Shown here in pieces: positions 41,330 to 49,760 of a stretch of DNA of 64,000 bases. Origin of the DNA: Caldilineaceae bacterium (GTDB taxonomy: Bacteria > Chloroflexota > Anaerolineae > Caldilineales > Caldilineaceae); NCBI GenBank assembly GCA_958295845.1, contig OY282376.1, forward strand, positions 2,865,022-2,929,021. Reading direction: 5' to 3'. The translations under genes and the position numbers were made by a program. The stretch's first letter is position 1. The number at the start of each line of letters is the position of its first letter. The notes beneath the pieces were generated by a model that made no database searches, had not been told where the DNA came from, and saw only the letters and a program-made list of their open reading frames with translations.

Positions 41330-42232
41330 ATGAATGATGCGGTGGTGTCGGCTCAGAGTCTGTGTAAGCGGTATGGCGATTATGTTGCTGTGGACGAGCT
41401 GTCGTTCGAGGTCCGGCGGGGCGAGATTTTTGGCTTGCTGGGGCCGAACGGGGCGGGGAAGACGAGCACAATTCGGATTCTGATGGATATTTTCAAGGCG
41501 GACTCGGGCGAGGTTGCGCTGCTGGGCGGGGCGCCGGGGGAAAGCCGGGAGCGGGTCGGTTATCTGCCGGAGGAGAGGGGGTTGTACCGAGACCAGAGGG
41601 TGTTGGAAGTGCTGGTGTATCTGGGGCGGCTCAAGGGCGTTGACGGCGCGACTGCAAAGACCCGTGCGCTGGCGCTACTGGAGAGAGTCGAGTTGGAAGA
41701 TTGGAGCGGTAAGCGGGTCAAGGAGCTGAGCAGGGGGATGCAGCAGAAGGTTCAATTTGTCGCGTGCCTGGTTCACGACCCGGAGCTGCTGATTCTGGAT
41801 GAGCCCTTTCAGGGTCTGGACCCTGTCAATGTGGAGTTGATCAAGGGGCTTGTGCGGTCGCTGGTCGCTGAGGGGAAGACAGTTGTGCTGAGCGCGCATC
41901 AGATGAACCTGGTCGAGGAGCTGTGCGACAGGATATTGCTTATCGACGAAGGGCGGGCGCTGCTGTATGGACCGTTGCAGGAGATCAAGCGGGACTTTGC
42001 GCCAAACTCGGTGCGAGTAAGGTCGGAGGCACTGCCGGCGGACCTTCCCGGCGTGGTGGCGTGCGATCGGCAGGGGGACGTCAGCCTGCTTACGCTGGAT
42101 GGGATCGGGGCGCAGGAGCTGCTGGCGGAGCTTGTGGCGCGAGAGGTAGAGGTGGAGAGTTTCGAGCGTGCCACGGTACCGCTGAATGACATTTTCGTGG
42201 CGATGGTGCAGGGGAAGGATGGGCCGGCGTAG
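41330..42232 (+). CDS. ABC transporter ATP-binding protein (NatA/CcmA-like)
   Basis: About 300 residues. Walker A is GPNGAGKTS, the signature is LSRGMQQKVQ (R replaces the usual second G-neighbour, common in this exporter group), Walker B is LLILDEPFQGLDP, and the switch histidine lies in VVLSAHQM. A C-terminal DUF4162-like domain follows residue 215. A TTG at 41318 could extend the frame by four codons; I prefer the ATG at 41330. With the membrane protein encoded 25 bp downstream it forms an ABC-2 type exporter; sodium, drug or cell-wall substrates are possible. Confidence 0.93.
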   Translation: MNDAVVSAQSLCKRYGDYVAVDELSFEVRRGEIFGLLGPNGAGKTSTIRILMDIFKADSGEVALLGGAPGESRERVGYLPEERGLYRDQRVLEVLVYLGRLKGVDGATAKTRALALLERVELEDWSGKRVKELSRGMQQKVQFVACLVHDPELLILDEPFQGLDPVNVELIKGLVRSLVAEGKTVVLSAHQMNLVEELCDRILLIDEGRALLYGPLQEIKRDFAPNSVRVRSEALPADLPGVVACDRQGDVSLLTLDGIGAQELLAELVAREVEVESFERATVPLNDIFVAMVQGKDGPA

Positions 42233-42257
42233 GAACAGATAGTGGCGAGGGGGGCAG

Positions 42258-43484
42258 TTGAAGAAGATTCTCAATGTTGCGCGACATGAATACTGGGTGA
42301 ATGTTCGGCGGCCGGACTTCATCATCTTTACGTCGCTGATTCCGCTGTTGGGGATCGTCGCGCTCGTCGTCAGCCTTTTCTTCGGGCGGCAGGCGGGAGG
42401 CGCGCTAGTGCGCATGTTTGACGGCGGCCCTGAAGTAACGGCGGTTGTGGACCGGTCGGGCAAGTTCACCCCGATTTTGGCGGGTTTTGAGGAGGAGTTC
42501 GAAGCTTACAGCGACGAGGCAGAGGCACGGACGGCGCTGGAGACGGAAACGGTGCAGCGGGTGGTTGTCGTGCCGTCGACGTATCCGGGCAGTGGGGATA
42601 TCAGGGTGGTTACGACGGGAAGCAGGTTTTCGCCGACCGGGACGAGCGGGTTGCGGACGTTCTTTATTTCGCATCTGGCTGAGGAGATCGGGGACGCGAC
42701 GCTGCGGGCGCGGTTGATTGACCCTTATGACGCGCAGCTCGAGTATTTCAGCGAAGGGGAGCAGGCTTCCGGCGGCGTAGCAGGTCAGGTTGTCGGGTTT
42801 CTGGTGCCCTTCTTCTTCGGCATTTTGCTGGCAGTCACGATTTTTGTCTCGTCGGGCTATCTTGTGCGCAGTGTGGCCGAGGAGAAGTCGAGCCGGGTGA
42901 TTGAGATCGTACTCTCTTCGGTTACGCCGCAGCAGCTACTGGCGGGCAAGGTCATTGGTCTGGGTGCGTTGGGGCTGACGCAGATCCTGGTCTGGATCGC
43001 ATCGGCGGCGGGCCTTGGGGGCGGGCTGGCTGTGCTGGCGGGGATACTATTGCCACTGTTGTTGCGGGTTGAGGTGTTCGGGCTGGCTTTGGTCTATTAC
43101 ATTCTGGGTTTCGGCATATACGCGGTCCTGATCGGGGCGATCGGGACTTTGGGGTCCAGTTTTCAGGAAAGCCAGCAGATCACGGGGATCTTCATTTTCA
43201 TCGCGGCGGTGCCGATGATGTTGGCCGGCGTGATCATGACGAATCCGAATGCGATGGTTGTGCGTGCGCTTTCCTGGTTTCCACTGACGTCGCCGACCAC
43301 GATGATGCTGCGGCTGCCCCTGACCGAGGTGCCCTGGACTGATGTTGCGGGGAGTATCGCGCTGCTGGTTGCCACGATCCCGCTGGTTGTGTGGGTTGGC
43401 GCGAAGGTTTTCCGATTGGGGATGCTTATGTACGGCAAGCGCCCCGGGGTCCTGGAGATAGTGCGCCTTTTGCGGCATGCGTAA
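42258..43484 (+). CDS. ABC-2 type transporter permease (NatB-like)
   Basis: A 408-residue membrane protein: one N-terminal helix after the RHEYWVNVRRPDF segment, a large extracellular domain (residues about 50-170), then five to six helices near the C-terminus, with the conserved EEKSSRVIEIVLSSV segment of the ABC-2/NatB family after the second helix. It starts at TTG (42258), preceded by a GGGGGG-containing ribosome site. It is the membrane partner of the ATPase just upstream. It converges with the class-V aminotransferase gene, only 6 bp apart. Confidence 0.92.
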   Translation: MKKILNVARHEYWVNVRRPDFIIFTSLIPLLGIVALVVSLFFGRQAGGALVRMFDGGPEVTAVVDRSGKFTPILAGFEEEFEAYSDEAEARTALETETVQRVVVVPSTYPGSGDIRVVTTGSRFSPTGTSGLRTFFISHLAEEIGDATLRARLIDPYDAQLEYFSEGEQASGGVAGQVVGFLVPFFFGILLAVTIFVSSGYLVRSVAEEKSSRVIEIVLSSVTPQQLLAGKVIGLGALGLTQILVWIASAAGLGGGLAVLAGILLPLLLRVEVFGLALVYYILGFGIYAVLIGAIGTLGSSFQESQQITGIFIFIAAVPMMLAGVIMTNPNAMVVRALSWFPLTSPTTMMLRLPLTEVPWTDVAGSIALLVATIPLVVWVGAKVFRLGMLMYGKRPGVLEIVRLLRHA

Positions 43485-43490
43485 AGAAAG

Positions 43491-44645
43491 TCAGGCGGCG
43501 GCAATCCTTTGCAGAGCGCGGATGAGGGTATTGAGGTGGTCGGGTGTGTTGTAGGCTTGGACAGAGATGCGGGCACCCGGCTGACCGCCGTGCTGGCCGA
43601 CGGGAACGATTATGCGGTCTTCCTCCCAGAGCCGCTGATAGGCTTCGACTTTGCCTGGTAGCAGGACGACGCGCATTTGCGCCCACATTGATTCAGGACT
43701 GATTGGGGGCAGGCCGGACAGTTCGAGTATGCGTTGTTCTGTCTCCTGCAGGAGCCGATGGCAGGCCTGACGCACCCGGGGCCAGTCGTTCTGCTGTTGG
43801 AATTCTATGGCTGCGGGCACGCTCAGGTAGGCGGCGGGGTCGATGGTGCCGACGTAGGTGAAGTAGTCCTGGAAGCGTGAGTCGCCGGGCTCGGCCCTGT
43901 CCCACCCGTGGCTGACGACGAGGGGTTCGAGCAGGTGCTGGCGTTCGGGCCGGGCGTAGAGGAAGCCCGCGCCGCGGGCGCTGCTGAGCCATTTGTGGCA
44001 GTTGCCGCCGTAGAAATCCGCACCGATTTTCTCCATGTCCAAGTCCAACTGACCGGGAGCGTGAGCGCCGTCGACGACGGTGAGGATTCCGGCTTGCCTT
44101 GCGCGCTGGCAGATCTCGGCAACGGGCAGAATCAGCGCGCTGGGCGAGGTGATGTGGCTTAAGGCGATCACTCTGGTGTGTTCGTCAACGCCGGACCAGA
44201 TCTGTTCGACGACGGCGGCAGGGTCGGCGACGGGAACGGTTATAGACTGATTGACGAGCGCGGCGCCCCTCTTTTCACAGTTGAAGCGCCAGGCGCGGTC
44301 GATGGCGCCGTATTCGTGGTCGGTTGTGAGGACTACGTCACCTTGTTGCAGGTCCAGTGAGCGGGCGACGATGTTGAGGGCGTAGGTCACGTTGGGGACG
44401 AAGGTCAGGTCGTTGGGGGCGGCGTTGATGAAGGCGCCGAGTTTTTGGCGGGATTCTGCGAGGAGGTCGGGGACGCGTCTGCCGAGGAAGACGACGGGGT
44501 TGGCTTCGAGCTCTCTTTGCCAGTGTTGGTAGGTCTCGAAGACGGGGCGGGGGACGGCGCCGAAGCTGCCGTGGTTGAGGAAGACGATGCCGGGGTCGAG
44601 GAGGTATTGGTTGGCCAGGTGGGGGAGGGGTAGTGAGAGGGTCAT
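43491..44645 (-). CDS. Class-V aminotransferase (isopenicillin-N epimerase-like)
   Basis: A 384-residue PLP enzyme of class V. It shows FLNHGSFGAVPR near the start, typical of the isopenicillin-N epimerase/CefD-like group, VDGAHAPGQLDLD with the PLP aspartate, and the PLP lysine in GGNCHKWLSS. Function in this organism is unknown: cysteine desulfurase, racemase/epimerase or ergothioneine-type lyase relatives are all possible. No partner genes adjoin. Upstream lies a short repeat array. Confidence 0.92.
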   Translation of the reverse strand: MTLSLPLPHLANQYLLDPGIVFLNHGSFGAVPRPVFETYQHWQRELEANPVVFLGRRVPDLLAESRQKLGAFINAAPNDLTFVPNVTYALNIVARSLDLQQGDVVLTTDHEYGAIDRAWRFNCEKRGAALVNQSITVPVADPAAVVEQIWSGVDEHTRVIALSHITSPSALILPVAEICQRARQAGILTVVDGAHAPGQLDLDMEKIGADFYGGNCHKWLSSARGAGFLYARPERQHLLEPLVVSHGWDRAEPGDSRFQDYFTYVGTIDPAAYLSVPAAIEFQQQNDWPRVRQACHRLLQETEQRILELSGLPPISPESMWAQMRVVLLPGKVEAYQRLWEEDRIIVPVGQHGGQPGARISVQAYNTPDHLNTLIRALQRIAAA

Positions 44646-44711
44646 TGGTTGTGGTTTCCTGGGAATGGTGGTGGTTGGGTTTTTCTGTTCGTGAAGGGTT
44701 GGGAAACACCA

Positions 44712-44805
44712 TTATGAACCACGGAGAACGGCAACTTCAACATCTTTTGTAACCACGGAGGGCCACGGAGGGGCACGGAGAACGGCAACTGCAACAACTT
44801 CCTTC
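44712..44805 (+). repeat. ACGGAGGGCC-type repeat, two units
   Basis: Two imperfect units of the motif CCACGGAGGGCCACGGAGG with trailing AACGGCAACTTCAAC, the same orientation and sequence as the arrays at 47746-48005 and 61155-61350. Non-coding, between the class-V aminotransferase and the hypothetical gene. Confidence 0.7.
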
Positions 44806-44873
44806 GCCCCTTGAATGGCCGCGGTGGAGGTTTTGGACGGTCAGCTGATGTTGCGGTCTGGCGTTGTGACCTG

Positions 44874-45368
44874 TCACAGTTGGCTCAGGCCGTCGTCGAT
44901 GATTGGCGCCAGTTCGCTCATTTGGGTGAGGGCGGCGGCTATTTGTTTGCCGAATCCTGTTTTTGTGAAGCGAACTGGCAAGCTCAATCTTTCTGTGAGG
45001 TTGGTGCGCGAGAAGCGGATTCCGTCGGCGTCCCAGCCGTTCACCAATTCTTCCATTTGATCGACGGTGAGGGCGTTGAACTTTTCGCGGTCGAAGAGGT
45101 TTTTGTGGCAGACGTGCAGGTCGATGGACAGAGACTTGGCGTCCAGGTTTTCCTGCGTTAGCCCGAATTCGAAGTGGATGCCGTCCAGGCCGTAGTTGTA
45201 CCAGTTGCCTTTGGCGACCTGCATGTAAATGCCGGCATGGTAGTGGCCGATGAAGGATGACCAGCCGCCGGTCTGGTACCAGTCCAAGTTGCTCAGCTGG
45301 CGCAGTACTTTCATGCATTGGGGATGCTGGTCGATGAACAGCTGCCAGTTTGGGGAAAGGGTAGACAT
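44874..45368 (-). CDS. Hypothetical protein, 164 residues
   Basis: I do not recognise this protein. It is 164 residues, soluble in appearance, rich in aromatic residues in its first half (NLDWYQTGGWSSFIGHYHAG) and has no signal peptide or membrane helix. The middle part reads like an alpha/beta domain that binds a ligand or a partner; no catalytic motif stands out. A GGAGGCAAACC ribosome site precedes the ATG, and the composition matches its neighbours, so I think it is real. It is a single gene between a repeat array and an SDR gene on the same strand. Confidence 0.7.
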   Translation of the reverse strand: MSTLSPNWQLFIDQHPQCMKVLRQLSNLDWYQTGGWSSFIGHYHAGIYMQVAKGNWYNYGLDGIHFEFGLTQENLDAKSLSIDLHVCHKNLFDREKFNALTVDQMEELVNGWDADGIRFSRTNLTERLSLPVRFTKTGFGKQIAAALTQMSELAPIIDDGLSQL

Positions 45369-45433
45369 TGGTTTGCCTCCGCTGACGCTAAGGGTTTGCT
45401 AGTTTGGAATGAGAAAGTGTTCTGAACGCTCAG

Positions 45434-46372
45434 TCAGTCTTGCAGTTGTTTGAATTCTTCGCCGGTCGATTCTACCGAAATTCGCCACAGCTTTTGGGCC
45501 GCTTCTGCGTCGTAAGCATGCTCTTTGGCAGTAACTTTTTGCGGATGCCCGCGCATTTCCATCCAGCCGTCGGGGCCGATATAGTCGCCTCCCATTACAA
45601 CCGGCGAGGTGGCGGCGTACAGCTGAGGCAGGGCGCCCTGTTCGGCGCTCTGGGCGAATATTGCGTTTAGAGTTCGCATCACCACCAGTTCGAGGCGGGA
45701 GCCGGTCTCACTCGGCGCTGCATATTGTAATCGTGTCGCGGCCCAACCAGGGTGGGCCGACGTGCAGATAGTCGTGGCGCACATTTTTTCCAGGCGGCGC
45801 TGTAGTTCGAGCGTGAAGAGCAGGTTGGCGAGCTTGCTTTGGGCGTAGGCGCCGAAACGGCTGTATTTTTGGCGGCTATGCAGGTCACTGAAGTTCATGC
45901 GCCCATTGCGATGGACCATGCTGCTGACGTTAACGATGCGGCTGGCGGGTGTTGCTACCAGGAGTGGGAGTATCGCACCGGTCAGAGCGAAGTGGCCGAG
46001 GTGGTTGACGCCGATTTGTCGTTCAAACCCTTGGGCGGTCTCCTGTTGGGGAATGGCCATGACGCCGGCATTGTTTACGAGGATGTCGAGGCGATCAAGG
46101 TTGCTATTGAGATTCTCGGCACAGTGGCGTATTGAGTCCAAGTCGGCCAAGTCGAGGGCGGTGACTTCCAGCTGTGCTTCTGGGAGACCCAGCATGATCT
46201 CTGATCTGGCCTGATCGCCGCGTTGGGCGGAGCGGCTTGCCAGGAGAACGCGTGCGCCTTTGGCGGCCAGCAGGCGGCAGGTGTGAAAGCCGAGTCCGCT
46301 GTTACCTCCGGTAACGAGGACGGTGCGGCCGGTCTGATCGGGGATGTCGGCGCTGGTCCAATTTGTTGGCAT
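45434..46372 (-). CDS. Short-chain dehydrogenase/reductase (retinol-dehydrogenase-like)
   Basis: A 312-residue SDR. TGGNSGLG (residues 21-28) binds the cofactor, NNAG is at about 100, Ser lies in NVSSMVH and the catalytic YAQSK follows. The long C-terminal part (LQYAAPSETGSRLE and onward) matches the RDH/WW-domain oxidoreductase-like group, which often acts on lipophilic alcohols or ketones. Arg in LLASRSAQRG suggests NADPH. Stand-alone gene, divergent from the nucleotidyltransferase-like gene. Confidence 0.93.
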   Translation of the reverse strand: MPTNWTSADIPDQTGRTVLVTGGNSGLGFHTCRLLAAKGARVLLASRSAQRGDQARSEIMLGLPEAQLEVTALDLADLDSIRHCAENLNSNLDRLDILVNNAGVMAIPQQETAQGFERQIGVNHLGHFALTGAILPLLVATPASRIVNVSSMVHRNGRMNFSDLHSRQKYSRFGAYAQSKLANLLFTLELQRRLEKMCATTICTSAHPGWAATRLQYAAPSETGSRLELVVMRTLNAIFAQSAEQGALPQLYAATSPVVMGGDYIGPDGWMEMRGHPQKVTAKEHAYDAEAAQKLWRISVESTGEEFKQLQD

Positions 46373-46704
46373 GGTTAGACTCTGGGTCGGAGCTTGGTTT
46401 GTAAGAGAAGGTAAATTGCAGGACGCTAACTATCTGCAGTGTGTAGGCCAGGCAGCTTCCTTTCCCCGTTGGCTGGAATGTCATGCGAGACAGTCTAATC
46501 TTAAACGGCGAATGTACCATGGTCAATTCGGGTGGTCAGCTATGCGACTCCGGGCATTGGGAATAGCTTGAGGGGCTTCCTTGAGGAAGGCAACTATGGT
46601 AAATTGTAGCGGCTTAAGCGGCAGGCTCGGATATGTTTGAATAGCGTCTTTTCTGACAGAATATAGGCCGCGATTTCTTGGAATAGGAGCGGGAGAGGGT
46701 AGGT
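46373..46704. other. Divergent intergenic region
   Basis: No gene seen in 332 bp. A small hairpin (CTTCCT/AGGAAG, about 46577-46591) is the only structure noted. It must hold promoters for the SDR and nucleotidyltransferase-like genes but no clear -35/-10 pair stands out. Confidence 0.4.
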
Positions 46705-47739
46705 GTGTTAGTACGGGAAGCCAAGCTGGCGGCAGAAGAGTGGGTGCGTCGTGAAGGAAGCAAGTTGAAAGGACAGGAGGGGGCTTTTCTCGCCGGTTCG
46801 GTTACGACACTACCTGACTCGATGAGGTTGCCGGACAGTTCGGACGTGGATATTACGGTCCTGTTGGCGGAGCCGCCGGCCGGGAAATTTGGCAAGTTCA
46901 GATACCGGGGCGCCTTGTTGGAGGTGTCGTACGGGACGCCGGAGGGGTATTCGTCAGCCGAATCTGTGCTGGGCGATCCTCATCTTGCGGGTGGCGTCAG
47001 GGCGATGCATATTCTCTCGGATCCAACCGGGGCCTTGGGTCGGTTGCAGCGCGAGGTAGCGGGGGAGTACGGATGCCGGCGGTGGGTACGGGAACGGTGT
47101 CGGGCGGCGTGTGCGACTGCAGCGGGGCGGCTGCAGCCGCCTGATGCGTCGGCGGCGCTGCACGACCGGGTGACCGCATGGTTGTTTGGGACCAGTCTGA
47201 CGGCGCTTGTTTTGCTGCTGGCGGGACTGCGTGCGCCGACGGTCAGGCGTCGGTATGTTGAGGTGCGCGGGCTTCTTCTTGAACTTGGCAGGGCGGATTT
47301 TCACGAGGAGTTGCTGGACCACTTGGGGTGCGCCGGCTGGAGCCGGAGCCAGGCTGCGGGGCATCTGGAGGCGGTGGTGGATGCATTTGACCGGGCCAAG
47401 GGTTTGCCCAAGGGGGATTTTGCATTTGCGGCGGATATCAGCGACGCGGCTCGGCCGGTGGCGATCGGTGGCAGCCGGGAGCTGATCGGGCAGGGACTTC
47501 ATCGCGAGGCTGTTTTCTGGATGGTGGCGACTTATTCACGCTGCCAGTGGATCTTTGATTTCAATGGGGGCGATGGTGGTGGGGAACTGATCCGTCAGGG
47601 CTACCTGTCGATGCTGAGGGACCTTGGAATCGGATCGTGCGCAGACTTGGAGGCGCGGTGCAGTCAGGTACTGGCGTTTTTGCCGCGGGTTATGGAGATT
47701 GCGGAGGTGGTCATGGATGCTTCGCCAGGGATTAAATAG
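46705..47739 (+). CDS. Nucleotidyltransferase-fold protein of unknown function
   Basis: A 344-residue protein with an N-terminal polymerase-beta-type nucleotidyltransferase fold: GS at residues 32-33 (AFLAGSVTT) and SSDVDITVLL at 45-54, giving the two metal aspartates of the G-S...D-x-D signature. The C-terminal two thirds are helical and unassigned. It starts at GTG (46705) after a GGGAGAGGG site. It resembles aminoglycoside nucleotidyltransferase- or MNT-type proteins, yet there is no adjacent HEPN antitoxin/toxin partner, so the substrate (a small molecule, tRNA or protein) is unknown. Confidence 0.75.
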   Translation: MLVREAKLAAEEWVRREGSKLKGQEGAFLAGSVTTLPDSMRLPDSSDVDITVLLAEPPAGKFGKFRYRGALLEVSYGTPEGYSSAESVLGDPHLAGGVRAMHILSDPTGALGRLQREVAGEYGCRRWVRERCRAACATAAGRLQPPDASAALHDRVTAWLFGTSLTALVLLLAGLRAPTVRRRYVEVRGLLLELGRADFHEELLDHLGCAGWSRSQAAGHLEAVVDAFDRAKGLPKGDFAFAADISDAARPVAIGGSRELIGQGLHREAVFWMVATYSRCQWIFDFNGGDGGGELIRQGYLSMLRDLGIGSCADLEARCSQVLAFLPRVMEIAEVVMDASPGIK

Positions 47740-48180
47740 GGGAACCTTGAACGGCAACTTCAACACCTTTAGCCACTGAGGGCCACGGAGGGGCACGGAG
47801 AACTGCAACGGCAACTTCAACCCCTTTAGCCACGGAGGGCCACGGAGGGGCACGGAGAACTGCAACGGCAACTTCAACACCTTTTGTCCACGGAGGGCCA
47901 GGGAGGGCCACGGAGAACGGCGACTTCAACACCTTTGGCCACGGAGGGCCACGGAGGGGCACGGAGAACGGCAACTTCAACTTCTTTATCCACGCAGGGC
48001 CGCGGAGGAAACTTTTTTTCATTGACACTGTTCATATTTTATAGAGAAGGGAAATGAGGCTATTCAGGTTTAGATCTAGCCGACAGGGAAGTGACGAAGG
48101 GCTCAATCTTTGCAGTGTTGGCCTATCGTCAATTGGACCTGTGCAATTGCAGTTGACCCGGGGAGGGAGGACCATCGTTT
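47740..48180 (+). repeat. ACGGAGGGCC-type tandem array (47746-48005) in a gene-free gap
   Basis: Five imperfect units follow the nucleotidyltransferase-like stop. The recurring CTTCAA marks fall at 47758, 47815, 47872, 47924 and 47975, so the period is 57 bp, then 52 and 51 where one GCAAC block is lost. Each unit reads CTTCAAC, ACCTTTAGCCACGGAGGGCC, ACGGAGGGGCACGGAGAAC, then GGCAA. The region 48006-48180 holds a palindromic CAATTG pair (48130-48149) and the GGGAGGGAGG ribosome site of the next gene. Confidence 0.75.
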
Positions 48181-49527
48181 ATGACATTACGTAATTGGTC
48201 GGAGAACATACGATTCGAGTCTGGGGCGGTTCATGCGCCGCGGACTGTGGAGGGTTTGCAGGAGATAGTCAGGGCGAGCGGGAAGGTGCGCGTGCTGGGG
48301 GCGCGTCATTCTTTTAACGACGCGGCGGCGATTGATGAGCAGGTCGACGTTGACGGGACGCAAGAGGTGACGAGGGACCCTGCGTGGGCGTACATATCGT
48401 TGGAGGCGTTGGACACGCCGGTGGAGATCGACCGCGAACGCGGAACGGTCACTTGCAGCGGCGGCATCACGTATGGGGAACTGTGTAGGCGTATGCATGC
48501 GGAAGTGGTGGCGCTGCACAATACGGCTTCGCTTCCTCATATAACGGTGGCCGGGGCTTGTTCGACAGCTACCCACGGTTCGGGTGACGGGAATGGCAAT
48601 CTGGCGACGGCGGTTGTGGGACTGGAGATTGTTACGGCTGACGGCGAGCTGAAAACGGTGACGCTTGAAGAGGACGGCGAGACATTCGAGGGTTCGGTGG
48701 TGGCGTTGGGGGGTATGGGCGTAGTGGTGCGCATGACGCTGGCGACGCAACCGGCTTATTCGATGCAGCAGTATGTTTACCGAGATCTACCGTCGGTGGA
48801 GCTGTACGCGAACTTCGATGAGATAATGTCGGGCGCCTACAGCGTTAGTCTTTTCCCGGACTGGCAGGACGAGAAGGTGAACCAGGTCTGGTTTAAGCAC
48901 CGCACTGGCACTGTGGGAGAGTCGGATGGCGGGAAGGCAGCGGCGCTGGAGCCGGTTGATCTGGGGCTGCCGTCGGCGCTCTATGGAGCGAAAGCAGCTT
49001 CTACGGACCTGCATCCTGTGCCTGATCTGTCGACGGAGGGGCTAACTGTTCAGATGGGGGTACCGGGGGCGTGGCACGACAGGCTGCACCACTTTCAGAT
49101 TGACAGCACGCCGGCGAGCGGCGACGAGCTGCAGACTGAGTATTTCGTGCCGCGGGCGCATGCGGTTTCGGCATTGCAGGCGGTAGAGGGTCTTCGAGAC
49201 AGGTTCAAGTCGATTCTGTGGATTTCGGAGATTCGCTCTGTTGCTGCGGACCGGTTGTGGTTGAGCCAGAGCTACAGCACGCCGACGATTGGGATTCACT
49301 TTTCGTGGCGTAAGAACTGGGCGGCTGTGCGCGAGGTCTTGCCGCTGGTCGAGGAAGCACTGGCTCCGTTCGAGATGCGTCCGCACTGGGGGAAGCTGTT
49401 TACGGTACCGCCAAAGCGGGTGCAAGCGGCCTACCCGAAGATGGCGGATTTCAAGGCGTTGTTGCGGTCAACCGATCCCGATGGCAAGTTTCGCAACGGA
49501 TATTTGGACCGATTTGTCTTTGGGTAG
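48181..49527 (+). CDS. Alditol oxidase-like FAD enzyme (xylitol/sorbitol oxidase group), copy 1
   Basis: A 448-residue flavin oxidase of the vanillyl-alcohol-oxidase fold, very like AldO of Streptomyces, which oxidises alditols to aldoses with H2O2 release. His43 in LGARHSFND is the expected covalent FAD site; THGSGDGNGNLATAVVGLE is the FAD-binding loop; catalytic motifs SEIRSVAAD, HFSW and RPHWGKLF match AldO Glu320/Arg322, His343 and Lys375. L-gulonolactone and arabinonolactone oxidases are more distant relatives. A homologue follows 233 bp later. Alditol oxidation would fit a polyol-using organism. Confidence 0.92.
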   Translation: MTLRNWSENIRFESGAVHAPRTVEGLQEIVRASGKVRVLGARHSFNDAAAIDEQVDVDGTQEVTRDPAWAYISLEALDTPVEIDRERGTVTCSGGITYGELCRRMHAEVVALHNTASLPHITVAGACSTATHGSGDGNGNLATAVVGLEIVTADGELKTVTLEEDGETFEGSVVALGGMGVVVRMTLATQPAYSMQQYVYRDLPSVELYANFDEIMSGAYSVSLFPDWQDEKVNQVWFKHRTGTVGESDGGKAAALEPVDLGLPSALYGAKAASTDLHPVPDLSTEGLTVQMGVPGAWHDRLHHFQIDSTPASGDELQTEYFVPRAHAVSALQAVEGLRDRFKSILWISEIRSVAADRLWLSQSYSTPTIGIHFSWRKNWAAVREVLPLVEEALAPFEMRPHWGKLFTVPPKRVQAAYPKMADFKALLRSTDPDGKFRNGYLDRFVFG

Positions 49528-49760
49528 GCGTGTAAGAATTGAAAAAGGATTTCTTCCGAAGAGTTAACCCTTTTGCCGACCACTGAGGAGGTGGGGCGGG
49601 GTGAGGCGTCGCAGATTGCAGCAGAAGTGCACAGAAGGTTTCTGTCGCCAGTGATCAAGGTGGTGGAGGCGAGTCCAGCTGCGACTCCTAAGAGAACGTA
49701 ACGACGCTGTCAGGAAGCCAGAAAAAAAGCAGGTGCCCAAGTAAGGGAAGTCAATCACTT

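Noticed and set aside
47746..48005. Possible CRISPR array
   Set aside because: Units are near-identical from end to end with no unique spacers of constant length, and no cas genes are present.
47732..48028. 98-codon minus-strand frame with a repeating Pro/Trp/Val pattern
   Set aside because: The repeat period in the frame is only the 57-bp DNA repeat read in threes; other arrays of the same repeat break the frame.
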